Below, piece after piece: positions 1-8,406 of a stretch of DNA of 64,000 bases. The stretch comes from Flavobacterium johnsoniae UW101. GTDB taxonomy: Bacteria > Bacteroidota > Bacteroidia > Flavobacteriales > Flavobacteriaceae. Where the stretch lies: contig NC_009441.1 of assembly GCF_000016645.1 (NCBI RefSeq), forward strand, positions 3,472,001 to 3,536,000, in the 5' to 3' direction. The position numbers were made by a program, and so were the translations under genes. The first letter of the stretch is position 1. Every line of letters starts with the position of its first letter. Under the pieces are notes generated by a model. It made no database searches. It was not told where the DNA came from and saw only the letters and a program-made list of their open reading frames with translations.

Positions 1-521
1 TGAATTTGATCGTCTTTATCGGTTTTGCTTTTTAAAACTCCGTTTGAAACAACCTGATAGTCTTTTTTATAAGTTACACCAATATTGAAAATCACTTTTT
101 CGTTTACATCATCAAAACTCGGAAACCAATTACTTGTGTACCTTCCTTGTCCCTGTGTCCAGATTTGATGCTCATTATTTTCAATATCAACAAAATACAA
201 TGCCTGTTTCGGTTTTGCATTGTAATTAAAAGTAAGGTGATTATTTCCTTTCTGAAAATTATTCAGGATTTGCAGTTCTTTAGTTGTGTTCAAAAAAATA
301 ACATCTTTACCATCAATTTGAACATTTGTAAATTCCATATTTTTCCCGTCAATTTTTATAGTATCAATGGGTTGCAGCACATCAAATTCATAATCTACAT
401 ACCCGGAAATAGTTTTTTGGGAATCGTTTATTGTTAATTGTCCTGAAACCGTTTTAAAGTCAACATATTTGGTTTGCTGTGCAAAAACGAAGGTGGTTAT
501 TAAAAGGAAGATATATTTCAT
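1..521 (-). CDS. M1 family metallopeptidase, N-terminal part (cut by window edge)
   Basis: This is a reverse-strand gene whose start codon lies at 519-521 and which runs off the left edge, leaving about 173 codons. The first 15 or so residues form a Sec signal peptide ending before QQ, so the product is exported. The visible part matches the N-terminal beta domain of M1 aminopeptidases: short beta-strand repeats followed by a YTSNWFPSFDD segment, which is typical of the family. The zinc site (HExxH) would lie beyond the edge and cannot be checked. A TAACTTTG box just upstream (547-554) supports the start. It is divergent from the Dph6-like gene. I am fairly sure of the family but not of its substrate. 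Confidence 0.75.
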   Translation of the reverse strand, partial: MKYIFLLITTFVFAQQTKYVDFKTVSGQLTINDSQKTISGYVDYEFDVLQPIDTIKIDGKNMEFTNVQIDGKDVIFLNTTKELQILNNFQKGNNHLTFNYNAKPKQALYFVDIENNEHQIWTQGQGRYTSNWFPSFDDVNEKVIFNIGVTYKKDYQVVSNGVLKSKTDKDDQI

Positions 522-546
522 TGAAAATAAATTAATGGCGAAATTC

Positions 547-554
547 CAAAGTTA
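547..554 (-). promoter_or_regulatory. Flavobacterial -7 box (TAACTTTG) for the M1 peptidase
   Basis: The reverse strand carries a perfect TAnnTTTG box about 26 bases upstream of the M1 start codon. A TTG lies 15 bases further upstream, slightly closer than the usual 17-23. The box falls inside the longest possible reading frame of the divergent gene, which argues that the divergent gene starts downstream of it. Confidence 0.5.
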
Positions 555-615
555 CAAAGGTTTGATCAACAAATCGAATGAAATTTGTAAGTTTACGATA
601 GAAAATAAATCAAAC

Positions 616-1359
616 GTGTCTACATCCAAAAAAGCCTTATTTAACTGGAGCAGCGGAAAAGATTCTGCTCTTGCATTATACAAAATCTTACACAATCCAG
701 ATTACAAAATTGAATATCTGCTTACCAGTGTAAACCAGCAGTATCAGCGGATTTCTATGCACGGTGTTCGTGTAGATTTATTGGAAGCACAATCTAAAAG
801 TATTGGAATTCCTTTAAAAGTTATGCAGATTCCTGAAATGCCAACAATGGAGGTTTACGAAAATGTAATGACAGAAACCTTGACAGAACTTAAAAATCAA
901 GGAATTACTTATTCTGTTTTTGGGGATATTTTTTTGGAAGATTTACGAAAATATCGTGAAGAACAATTAGCAAAAATAGGTTTTGAAGGTGTGTTTCCAA
1001 TTTGGAAAATTCCATCGCATGATTTGATTCAGGAATTCATTTCCCTCGGATTTAAAACTATTGTAGTTTGTGTAAATGAACGTTATTTAGACAAAAGCTT
1101 TGTGGGCCGCATAATCGATCAGAATTTTATAAATGATTTACCTGAAAATGTAGATGTCTGCGGAGAGAACGGTGAATTTCATACTTTTACTTTTGATGGT
1201 CCAATCTTTTCTGAACCTATCAATTTTAAAGCCGGAGAGATTGTCTACCGAAAATATGAAAAACCGCAAAATCAGAATTCATCGGATGCAGCATGCGACA
1301 CAAATACCTCTGATGCATTTGATTACGGATTTTGGTATTGTGATTTAATTAAAGAATAA
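616..1359 (+). CDS. Diphthine--ammonia ligase family (Dph6-like) ATP-binding protein
   Basis: The product is a PP-loop ATPase of the adenine-nucleotide alpha-hydrolase fold, related to archaeal and eukaryotic Dph6. Bacteria lack diphthamide, so its true substrate is unknown. The PP-loop SSGKDS lies at residues 12-17 of the chosen frame, and a GENGEFHTF segment typical of the family lies near residues 187-195. The frame is open from 469, but homologues begin close to the PP-loop. I therefore chose the GTG at 616: the 522-615 stretch contains the divergent promoter and a GAAATTTG box at 580-587 that could serve this gene. An ATG at 535 is the alternative. The stop overlaps the next start by one base, so the genes are probably co-transcribed. 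Confidence 0.7.
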   Translation: MSTSKKALFNWSSGKDSALALYKILHNPDYKIEYLLTSVNQQYQRISMHGVRVDLLEAQSKSIGIPLKVMQIPEMPTMEVYENVMTETLTELKNQGITYSVFGDIFLEDLRKYREEQLAKIGFEGVFPIWKIPSHDLIQEFISLGFKTIVVCVNERYLDKSFVGRIIDQNFINDLPENVDVCGENGEFHTFTFDGPIFSEPINFKAGEIVYRKYEKPQNQNSSDAACDTNTSDAFDYGFWYCDLIKE

Positions 1360-1754
1360 TGAATAGATTTTATCTAAAAAAAGCAATTGTTTTTATACTG
1401 CTCATTGCAGCGATTAGTACTTTGCAAAGCTGTTTAGTCAGCCGTTGTAAAAGACCTCAAATTACGGGTTATATTTATGATTTTGAATCTCATAAACCTA
1501 TTGAGAATTGTAATGTAGGTGAAACAATGAGCGGTGATAACGGTTATTTTACGCTCAACGAAAAAAGATACCGTCAGTTTACATTTTTTGGATTTGAAGC
1601 GCAGCCTTTATCTGTAAACGAAAAAATTGAAAAAGAAGGTTATGAATCTCAAAATATTCAATTTATGAATCCGTTTGGCGGAGGCGCCAGAAAAGGAAGT
1701 CTGCATAATGCCGATACAATTTATTTGAAAAAAATCAAGATTAAAACAAACTAA
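1359..1754 (+). CDS. Small lipoprotein with a carboxypeptidase-regulatory-like fold
   Basis: The 131-residue product has a hydrophobic N-terminus ending in a lipobox LQSC with Cys25, so it is probably a lipoprotein. The rest (ITGYIYDFESHKPIENC, then GDNGYFTL) resembles the beta-sandwich carboxypeptidase-regulatory-like domain common in Bacteroidota surface proteins. No catalytic motif is visible. It overlaps the Dph6-like gene by one base and sits one base before the next gene, so these three form a tight run. The function is unknown. Confidence 0.6.
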   Translation: MNRFYLKKAIVFILLIAAISTLQSCLVSRCKRPQITGYIYDFESHKPIENCNVGETMSGDNGYFTLNEKRYRQFTFFGFEAQPLSVNEKIEKEGYESQNIQFMNPFGGGARKGSLHNADTIYLKKIKIKTN

Positions 1755-1755
1755 T

Positions 1756-2259
1756 ATGACTTTAAAAGAAAATATTGAAGTAAAAAAAGTGCTTCAGTTT
1801 CTTGAAGAAATAGAAATTGATGTAATCGAAAAACCATTAGATTCTACTTTTTTACCAGGATTAGAATTAGGTCCAAACTGTATTTATATTGATTACGATA
1901 AATTATTATATCCCGGTGATATACTGCACGAAGCCGGGCATTTGGCAGTAACGACAGCTTCTAATAGAAATTTGATTGGCACAGCTGAAATTCCTGCAGA
2001 CTGGCCGACTCAAGGAGAAGAAATCGCAGCTATTTTATGGTCTTTTGCGGCGCTGCATTACTTGCAGTTACCAATAGAGTTTGTGTTTCATCCAAATGGT
2101 TACAGAAATCAGTCTGACTGGTTTATTTCGAATTTCAACAGCGGTACTTATATCGGATTGCCGTTTCTTGAATGGATGGGATTGTGTGTTGGAAATGAAA
2201 AAGCCGAAAAAGAAAACAAATCTCCTTTTCCGGCTATGCAAAAATGGCTTCGGGATTAA
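1756..2259 (+). CDS. Uncharacterised protein with an HEAGH zinc-protease-like motif
   Basis: This is a 167-residue soluble protein without signal peptide or membrane segment. It contains DILHEAGHLAV, where H58, E59 and H62 match the HExxH zinc motif. A following GEEIAA (residues 87-92) could supply the third ligand, as in gluzincin or IrrE-like peptidases. I do not recognise a named family. It is the last gene of the run starting with the Dph6-like gene and is convergent with the next gene, with three bases between them. Peptidase activity is only an inference from the motif. Confidence 0.55.
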   Translation: MTLKENIEVKKVLQFLEEIEIDVIEKPLDSTFLPGLELGPNCIYIDYDKLLYPGDILHEAGHLAVTTASNRNLIGTAEIPADWPTQGEEIAAILWSFAALHYLQLPIEFVFHPNGYRNQSDWFISNFNSGTYIGLPFLEWMGLCVGNEKAEKENKSPFPAMQKWLRD

Positions 2260-2262
2260 AAA

Positions 2263-2655
2263 TTAAGTTGATTGATCAACCCATGTTTTAAGAAACCACT
2301 TATTATCTTTTAACTCAAAAATATAATCAGCATATATACCAGTATCAATGCCGCGCTGCTCAATAACTGCGCTTTTTTGTTTCAGTATAATTTTTTGTTT
2401 AAACTCCATTCCTTTATCGTCTAACTTTAGAATCCTATAATTCTTTTGAGTCTTGGTAACACTAATTTCTTCTAAATTATCATCAAGCGTTTTGATTACA
2501 ATAGGAAATTTTACACGGCTTAATTGAAAATTTTTATCTTCACTAAATTTCTTAAGAAAAGTGTTGAAATTTTCAATGTTGGTTTTAGTTTTTTCTTGTG
2601 CTGCCGTTAACTGGCAGAAACAAGCAATTAATAAGATTGTAATTATTTTTTTCAT
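2263..2655 (-). CDS. Secreted DUF4348-like protein
   Basis: The 130-residue product has an N-terminal signal peptide cleaved near residue 19 (TAAQ). A small alpha/beta domain follows, ending in a tryptophan-containing strand (DNKWFLKTWV). The pattern resembles DUF4348 or NTF2-like secreted proteins of Bacteroidota, but the assignment is tentative. Its start codon shares one base with the stop of the upstream DUF1697 gene, which implies translational coupling. No function can be given. Confidence 0.5.
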   Translation of the reverse strand: MKKIITILLIACFCQLTAAQEKTKTNIENFNTFLKKFSEDKNFQLSRVKFPIVIKTLDDNLEEISVTKTQKNYRILKLDDKGMEFKQKIILKQKSAVIEQRGIDTGIYADYIFELKDNKWFLKTWVDQST

Positions 2656-3194
2656 TATTCTTCGTACATTTTAAGCAGGTTCGTTACGGTATTAAGGTTT
2701 CGCATCGTTCCTATTACATTTAATTTTTTCTCGATATATTTAAGTTCTAATCTTGTTTTTCCGGCGCCAACAGCATATTTAATAAAAATTCTGTTTTCGT
2801 CAATGCTTGCTTCATCGGGTTTAAACTGACTAATTTTTAAATCGTGAATGTGTTCTTTTTTTAAAGCAATTGAAACAAAAACGATATATAATCTTTTAAT
2901 ATCAATGTCTTTTTCTTTCAAATAAGGATTATTGGCAAAAGATAATTCTAAATCTTTTTTTGAAAGCACTATTACAGGAACTTCATGTCCAAAAACCTTA
3001 AAAATTTCCTGTTTAATCATAAACCCAACTTTTGAAGCTTCTTCTTCGCTTTCTACAAAAACATTTCCGGACTGCAGATAGGTTCGAACGTTTTGAAAAC
3101 CTATATTTTCCAGCATGGTTTTTAAAGCTTCCATTTTCATCATATTATGACCGGAAACGTTTATACCGCGTAAAAGTGCTAAATGTGTTGCCAT
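2655..3194 (-). CDS. DUF1697 family protein
   Basis: The 179-residue cytoplasmic protein begins with LALLRGINVSGHN and continues to LQSGNVFVES. Both are hallmarks of DUF1697 (PF08002), an uncharacterised ferredoxin-like family often about 180 residues long. Length and start agree with the family. It is followed by the secreted DUF4348-like gene with a one-base overlap and preceded by the SUKH-like gene on the same strand after 28 bases. The biochemical role is unknown. Confidence 0.8.
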   Translation of the reverse strand: MATHLALLRGINVSGHNMMKMEALKTMLENIGFQNVRTYLQSGNVFVESEEEASKVGFMIKQEIFKVFGHEVPVIVLSKKDLELSFANNPYLKEKDIDIKRLYIVFVSIALKKEHIHDLKISQFKPDEASIDENRIFIKYAVGAGKTRLELKYIEKKLNVIGTMRNLNTVTNLLKMYEE

Positions 3195-3222
3195 TTTTTT
3201 TTATTTTATTCAAAGATAAAAA

Positions 3223-5064
3223 CTATTCTTCTTCGTCTTCTCCTATTTCAATATCAAACTTCGTTAAAAAATCGTTTAAACGTTTTTTATACTTTTCTTT
3301 GGCCTGGTTTACAATTTCATCCGTTTCTTCGTTTGATTCTATCGGATCCAGATTAAATTCATTTTTAACCCATTCGTGAAACTCTGCTTTATTTTCGTTT
3401 TCATCATAATATTCATCATCTTTATAAAAATAAGCAGAATCAAAATCAACTGAAATTTCGGTATCCAGAGTTAAAATGTGAATTAATTTACGAATGTTTT
3501 CTGCTACTACATGAATTCCTCCTTCGTCTCCAAAAACTACTATCGGACAATTATTCAAATCATTATCAATAAGCCAGTAAGCATAAGAACTTCCTGAACC
3601 ATTTGCTCCGGCAAATTCAATAAAACTGTTATAGAATTCTTCTTTTTCTGACCATGTTTTTATACCGGTTTTTTCTTCGGTTATTGTAAGACCAAAACAT
3701 TCTGAATACGTTTCAGATCCGTATTGCTGGTCAAACTCATATAGTTTTACTAAATCTTCCGGTAAAGCATAATTTCCAAACTGAACAGCATATTCTTCTA
3801 ATGAAAAACTATTATCATATTCTTCATATTCTTCATATTCTGTTTCATCGTCGCTGTCATCATCATCATAATCGTCGTCGTCATCTTCAGAAGGTTCTGC
3901 TGTAAGTACTTCAAAAGCTTCTATTGCAGCACGTTTTACACAGTACATTTCTATTCCTTGAGCAGTTTCATTATTTGCCCATTGGTATTTTGGATTTCCA
4001 TCGTCATACAGATATTCAAGAACAAGCGTAATTTCTTCATCATCATGACACCATAACGCGCGTAATTTGATATTAAAACCATTTCCTATTTCTTCAGAAA
4101 TCTGACTGTATTTCTTCCCTTCATATTCAAAAGGAATAAAAGAGTATTCATTATTTCCAACTTTTTTGCTGATTCTGCCAATATGTTTTACATATTCCAA
4201 TTCAGACAAAACCTGAACCATTTTTATGAATTCTTCTCGGAAATTAGCATAGGCATATTTTTCTGTTTTATCATAATCCAGAATCGAAAGTCCTTCTTTA
4301 AAAGCGTCATGGTAATGGTCTAAAACAGCAGTTCCATAATCAGAAAATTCGATAAAAGAATCGGCTGCAATATCAGATAATTTATGGGTTGACGGAAAGT
4401 AGTTTTCGATAGTTAAAATTGAACCATCAGCATCGGTAACATTGCTGCAGATTAATACATCGGGTCTGTTTACACTAATTATAGCCTGAACATCTGTAAA
4501 ACGTTCAAAATGCATCAGCATATCGTCACTGTAAATCAGCCAGGCAGTAACATCTCCTTTTACAAAAAGTTCTCCATGATTGTATTCTCCTAAAAGTGCA
4601 TCGCATTTTACGCCTCCGCCTAAATAATGCACACTTCCAAACAAATTAATATTTACAGATTCAGTTTCTCCCAACACAATTAAAGCCGGAGAGTTGTCTG
4701 TATCATAAGAGCTTATAAGTTTAGTAACTTTAAGATTTCCTTTAAAAATAAATCCTAGTATAAAAATATCCGAATGCTCTTCTGTACTAAAATCCATTTC
4801 AAATGAATCCATTTCTACATCATCTTCTGCTAAAAGAAATATTGGATTTTCCTCATAATCAGGAAAACGCCAGGTATCTTCAAAAACATTGTAGATTTTC
4901 TGATCTTGAAAATTAGTAAGATCACCTATAATTTCATGGGCTTGGTGTCGATTAATGACTTTAAAAGTAACACCTGCAAACTGAATGGTTTCAAAAGGAA
5001 TTTTTTCTTCTTTGCTCATATTGGGGCTTATATCATTTTTAACAAATGTAGAAATTATCTTCAT
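3223..5064 (-). CDS. Large protein with beta-solenoid-like N-terminus and SMI1/KNR4-like C-terminus
   Basis: The 613-residue cytoplasmic protein has three visible parts. Residues about 100-180 look like short repeating strands of a bactofilin-type or polymer-forming beta-helix (LFGSVHYLGGGV and flanks). Residues about 393-418 are a nearly pure Asp/Glu/Tyr linker. After that a segment with LPEDLVKLYEF and later CPIVVFGDEGG resembles the SUKH (SMI1/KNR4) fold, found in immunity proteins of polymorphic toxins. No toxin gene is adjacent. A second in-frame ATG at 5,019 (MSKEEK) may be the real start. A hairpin lies just upstream at 5,095-5,126. Function unknown; SUKH assignment moderate. Confidence 0.55.
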   Translation of the reverse strand: MKIISTFVKNDISPNMSKEEKIPFETIQFAGVTFKVINRHQAHEIIGDLTNFQDQKIYNVFEDTWRFPDYEENPIFLLAEDDVEMDSFEMDFSTEEHSDIFILGFIFKGNLKVTKLISSYDTDNSPALIVLGETESVNINLFGSVHYLGGGVKCDALLGEYNHGELFVKGDVTAWLIYSDDMLMHFERFTDVQAIISVNRPDVLICSNVTDADGSILTIENYFPSTHKLSDIAADSFIEFSDYGTAVLDHYHDAFKEGLSILDYDKTEKYAYANFREEFIKMVQVLSELEYVKHIGRISKKVGNNEYSFIPFEYEGKKYSQISEEIGNGFNIKLRALWCHDDEEITLVLEYLYDDGNPKYQWANNETAQGIEMYCVKRAAIEAFEVLTAEPSEDDDDDYDDDDSDDETEYEEYEEYDNSFSLEEYAVQFGNYALPEDLVKLYEFDQQYGSETYSECFGLTITEEKTGIKTWSEKEEFYNSFIEFAGANGSGSSYAYWLIDNDLNNCPIVVFGDEGGIHVVAENIRKLIHILTLDTEISVDFDSAYFYKDDEYYDENENKAEFHEWVKNEFNLDPIESNEETDEIVNQAKEKYKKRLNDFLTKFDIEIGEDEEE

Positions 5065-5094
5065 TTATTAAAATAATACTTACTTTAAATAATT

Positions 5095-5126
5095 AAAAAC
5101 TCTGCCGGAAAAACAGCAGAGTTTTT
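5095..5126 (-). terminator. Strong hairpin with no obvious gene to terminate
   Basis: An 11-bp perfect stem (5,095-5,105 with 5,116-5,126, core ACTCTGC) encloses a 10-base loop and is flanked by A and T runs. On either strand it looks like an intrinsic terminator. It lies between the divergent SUKH-like gene and recG, upstream of both, so no annotated gene ends there. A leader or small RNA on the reverse strand is possible: a TAAATTTG box lies at 5,234-5,241. Confidence 0.55.
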
Positions 5127-5289
5127 GAAGATGAGTTATATATTTAAATTATAAACTTCTAAAGGCAGATTATTTGACTTAAGAATAGCATTGTAAAAAA
5201 AATATTTTAAAGTTCTGTCAAACATTCGATTTTCAAATTTACTAATTAAAATCTATCTTCGCTTTTCTAAATAAAAGAGCATAGAACAA

Positions 5290-5360
5290 AGAATATAGAT
5301 TATTTTTATTTAAAATCAACAATCTAAAATCTATAGTCTAAAAATCTAAAATTCAAAATT
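5290..5360. repeat. Degenerate AATCTAAAATCT repeats before recG
   Basis: The stretch just before recG consists of imperfect repeats built on ATCTAAAAT with a period of about 9-11 bases. The same motif recurs before the RND permease gene (11,503-11,578). Such low-complexity leaders are frequent in flavobacterial genomes. The rest of 5,127-5,290 shows no gene. Confidence 0.5.
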
Positions 5361-5364
5361 CTTC

Positions 5365-7473
5365 ATGTCTAATAATCTTCTTGAAACTCCTATCGAATAC
5401 TTAAAAGGTGTTGGCCCAAGCCGTGGTCAATTGCTTCGTAAGGAATTAGGAATTCATAAATATGGAGATTTAGTAAATTTTTATCCAAATCGATATATAG
5501 ACAGAACTCGTTATTATAAAATTAATGAGCTTCAAAACACCGGATCTGAAGTTCAGATTATTGGAAAAATTATCAATATAAAAACAGTCGAATTTGCTAA
5601 GAATAAAAAACGTCTTGTGGCTTCTTTTGTTGATGATACAGGACAAATTGAACTTAACTGGTTTCAGGGTCATAAATGGATTCGTGAAAGTTTAAAACTT
5701 AATGAACCGCTGGTTATTTTTGGGAAATGTTCATTATACGGAAGTCAGTTCAGCATGGCGCATCCGGAAATTGAATTGTTAAGCGAACACGAAAAAAGTC
5801 TTCGTTCTGCCATGCAGCCTGTTTATCCTTCTACAGAAACCCTTACAAACAGAGGAATTTCTAACAGAACAATAAACAAAATGATGGAACAGTTGTTTAT
5901 TGAAACCGGAGCTTTGTTTACAGAAACTTTTCCGCCTTATTTACTTGAAGAAGTAAAACTGATCTCAAAAAGAGCCGCTTTATTTAACATACATTTTCCT
6001 AAAAGTGCCGATGCTTTGGCGAAAGCACAATTTAGATTGAAGTTTGAAGAATTGTTTTTTATTCAGCTGCAGTTAATTACTAAAAACCTAATTAGAAAAC
6101 ATAAAATTAAAGGTCATCCTTTTACAAAAGTGGGTGAACTTTTTAATGAATTTTATCAAAATCATCTTCCATTTGACTTAACAAATGCTCAAAAAAGGGT
6201 AATAAAAGAAATTCGTTCTGATATGGGAAGTAATGCCCAAATGAACCGATTACTGCAGGGAGATGTAGGTTCTGGAAAAACAATTGTAGGTTTTATGAGC
6301 ATGCTTTTGGCTATAGATAATGGTTTTCAGGCTTGTTTGATGGCGCCGACAGAAATTTTAGCAAATCAGCATTTTATTGGTTTATCTGAGTTTGCTAATA
6401 CTTTAAACATTAGTATAAAAATCCTAACCGGTTCAACCAAAACTTCTGAAAGAAGAATTATTCATGAAGATCTCGAAAATGGAAGTCTTCAGATTTTAAT
6501 AGGAACTCACGCTTTATTAGAAGATAAAGTTAAATTTAAGAATTTAGGTCTTGCTATTATTGATGAGCAGCATCGTTTTGGGGTAGAACAAAGATCTAAA
6601 TTGTGGAAAAAAAATGAGATTCCGCCGCACGTTTTGGTCATGACTGCAACGCCAATTCCGAGAACTTTAGCTATGAGTTTATACGGTGATCTGGATGTTT
6701 CTGTAATTGATGAACTGCCGCCGGGAAGAAAACCAATTCAAACCGTTCATCGATTTGATACAAACCGTTTAAAAGTCTGGAAATTCCTGCGTGATGAAAT
6801 TGCGAAAGGCAGACAGATTTATATTGTTTATCCATTAATTCAGGAATCTGAAAAAATGGATTACAAAGATTTGATGGATGGTTACGAAAGTATTTCAAGA
6901 GATTTTCCGCTGCCGCAATATTCAATTTCAATTGTTCATGGAAAGATGAAACCTGCGGATAAAGATGCCGAAATGAAACGTTTCTCAGAAGGAAAAACAA
7001 ATATTATGGTGGCTACAACCGTAATTGAAGTTGGTGTAAATGTGCCTAATGCCAGTGTTATGATTATTGAAAGTGCCGAACGTTTTGGTCTTTCGCAGCT
7101 GCATCAGCTTAGAGGACGTGTTGGACGTGGTGCTGAACAGAGTTATTGTATTTTAATGACTGGACATAAATTAAGCTCTGACAGTAAAACCCGAATGGAA
7201 ACTATGGTGCAGACCAATGATGGTTTTGAAATTGCCGAAGTCGATCTCAAACTTCGCGGTCCCGGAGATTTAATGGGAACGCAGCAAAGCGGTGTTTTAA
7301 ACCTGCAGATTGCTGATATTGTAAAAGACAGAGAGATTTTGTCTTTCGCCAGAAATTATGCCCTGAAAATCTTAAAAGAAGATCCACCGTTACAAAAACC
7401 CGAACACGCTATTTTAAAAACTGTTTTCTTAGAATTAACGAAAAGAAAAAATATTTGGAATTATATTTCTTAG
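5365..7473 (+). CDS. recG: ATP-dependent DNA helicase RecG
   Basis: RecG unwinds branched DNA and reverses stalled replication forks, and works with RuvABC in recombinational repair. The 702-residue product has the expected order: an N-terminal wedge/OB domain (about 60-150), then a superfamily 2 helicase core. Walker A GDVGSGKT is at residues 299-306 and the DEQH box at 400-403. The TATPIPRT motif, and the QLRGRVGRG motif VI near residue 590, follow. Length matches the family. The start MSNNLLETPIEYLKGVGP agrees with flavobacterial homologues. It is transcribed alone, after the repeat-rich leader. Confidence 0.95.
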   Translation: MSNNLLETPIEYLKGVGPSRGQLLRKELGIHKYGDLVNFYPNRYIDRTRYYKINELQNTGSEVQIIGKIINIKTVEFAKNKKRLVASFVDDTGQIELNWFQGHKWIRESLKLNEPLVIFGKCSLYGSQFSMAHPEIELLSEHEKSLRSAMQPVYPSTETLTNRGISNRTINKMMEQLFIETGALFTETFPPYLLEEVKLISKRAALFNIHFPKSADALAKAQFRLKFEELFFIQLQLITKNLIRKHKIKGHPFTKVGELFNEFYQNHLPFDLTNAQKRVIKEIRSDMGSNAQMNRLLQGDVGSGKTIVGFMSMLLAIDNGFQACLMAPTEILANQHFIGLSEFANTLNISIKILTGSTKTSERRIIHEDLENGSLQILIGTHALLEDKVKFKNLGLAIIDEQHRFGVEQRSKLWKKNEIPPHVLVMTATPIPRTLAMSLYGDLDVSVIDELPPGRKPIQTVHRFDTNRLKVWKFLRDEIAKGRQIYIVYPLIQESEKMDYKDLMDGYESISRDFPLPQYSISIVHGKMKPADKDAEMKRFSEGKTNIMVATTVIEVGVNVPNASVMIIESAERFGLSQLHQLRGRVGRGAEQSYCILMTGHKLSSDSKTRMETMVQTNDGFEIAEVDLKLRGPGDLMGTQQSGVLNLQIADIVKDREILSFARNYALKILKEDPPLQKPEHAILKTVFLELTKRKNIWNYIS

Positions 7474-7493
7474 TCGCTGGCGCTCTAGGAAGG

Positions 7494-7595
7494 AACAAAG
7501 ACACAAAGGTGCAAAGTCACAAAGTTTTTTAATGAGTATCATTCCGAGGAAAGTCGAAGGCTAAAAAACCTTTGTCACTTTGCCTCTTTGTAACT
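7494..7595. repeat. Imperfect inverted repeat made of ACAAAG/CTTTGT octamers
   Basis: After recG, a left arm (about 7,494-7,530) of repeated AAAG-containing octamers faces a complementary right arm (about 7,563-7,595) of CTTTG units. The pair could fold as a long hairpin between recG and the convergent PAS gene and may serve as a terminator. Related arrays are at 17,937-18,050, 29,846-29,886 and 44,103-44,193. The rest of 7,474-7,727 shows no gene. Confidence 0.55.
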
Positions 7596-7727
7596 CTGCC
7601 ACTTAAAAAAAATACTTCACTGCATCTAACTTTAGTAAGTTAAAATATTCAGGTGATTTAGATTTGTTGGGGGCAAATTTGTTTTTGAATATTGCCGACA
7701 CAATGAAGTATAACTTTTTGTGATTTA

Positions 7728-8333
7728 TTATTTTTTAGGAGGTGTTTTATCAAATAATCCGCTGAATAAACCCTTACTTACTTTATTTTTATCGTCTTTT
7801 CCGGTCGCAATTAAATGATCTACATATTCCATATAGGTTTTCTTGCGTTCTTCTAAAAAACCAACCAAATATTCCTCAGAGGCTATTATCCCGCTGGTCT
7901 GCTCAATTTGCAGCAGTTTTTTATACAAAGGTTCAATGAATTTTGTAATTATAGGTTCAGGAACAGATTTTCGGGTTCCGAAATATCCAACTATATCACC
8001 GTCTCCATTTGTATCGGCTACAATTTTAAAGTCGGTTACAACCCAGTAATAACGGCCTGTTTTGGCCATATTTTTAATAATTACATGAATGTTTTCACTT
8101 GATTTAATGCTATCCCACAAGAACTTAAAAATTACTTTTGGCATATCAGGATGCCTCACAATACTGTGAGGCTGTCCAATAAGTTCAAATTCATCATATC
8201 CGGAAACATCTATAAAATCTTCGTTGGCATATAGAATTGTTCCGTGCTTATCTGTTTTACTTAGTAATACTTTATTTTTATTCCAATCGACTTCTCGGTC
8301 TGATGGAGTTGGGCGGGTAAATCTAGTGTCCAT
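7728..8333 (-). CDS. Aer-like PAS domain protein
   Basis: The product (about 201 residues from the ATG at 8,331-8,333; an upstream ATG at 8,357 is less likely) carries one PAS domain at about residues 25-120. The segment SGYDEFELIGQPHS plus VRHPDMP closely matches the PAS domain of the E. coli aerotaxis receptor Aer, which binds FAD and senses redox state. Unlike Aer it has no membrane or methyl-accepting domain. Its neighbour (8,407-9,261) is a membrane sensor, so the two may together form a split redox sensor. FAD binding is inferred. Confidence 0.75.
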   Translation of the reverse strand: MDTRFTRPTPSDREVDWNKNKVLLSKTDKHGTILYANEDFIDVSGYDEFELIGQPHSIVRHPDMPKVIFKFLWDSIKSSENIHVIIKNMAKTGRYYWVVTDFKIVADTNGDGDIVGYFGTRKSVPEPIITKFIEPLYKKLLQIEQTSGIIASEEYLVGFLEERKKTYMEYVDHLIATGKDDKNKVSKGLFSGLFDKTPPKK

Positions 8334-8406
8334 AAATTTTCTATTAATAATTAACAAACAATGGTAGTGCTGCGTGTATTTTTTTGGAAGTTGGTTTTTA
8401 ATTATT

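Noticed and set aside
147..437. Forward open frame of 96 codons at the left edge
   Set aside because: It is antisense to the M1 peptidase, whose signal peptide and family pattern are clear on the other strand.
469..615. N-terminal extension of the Dph6-like frame
   Set aside because: The first 49 codons overlap the divergent M1 start and promoter and have no family similarity; the product should begin near the PP-loop.
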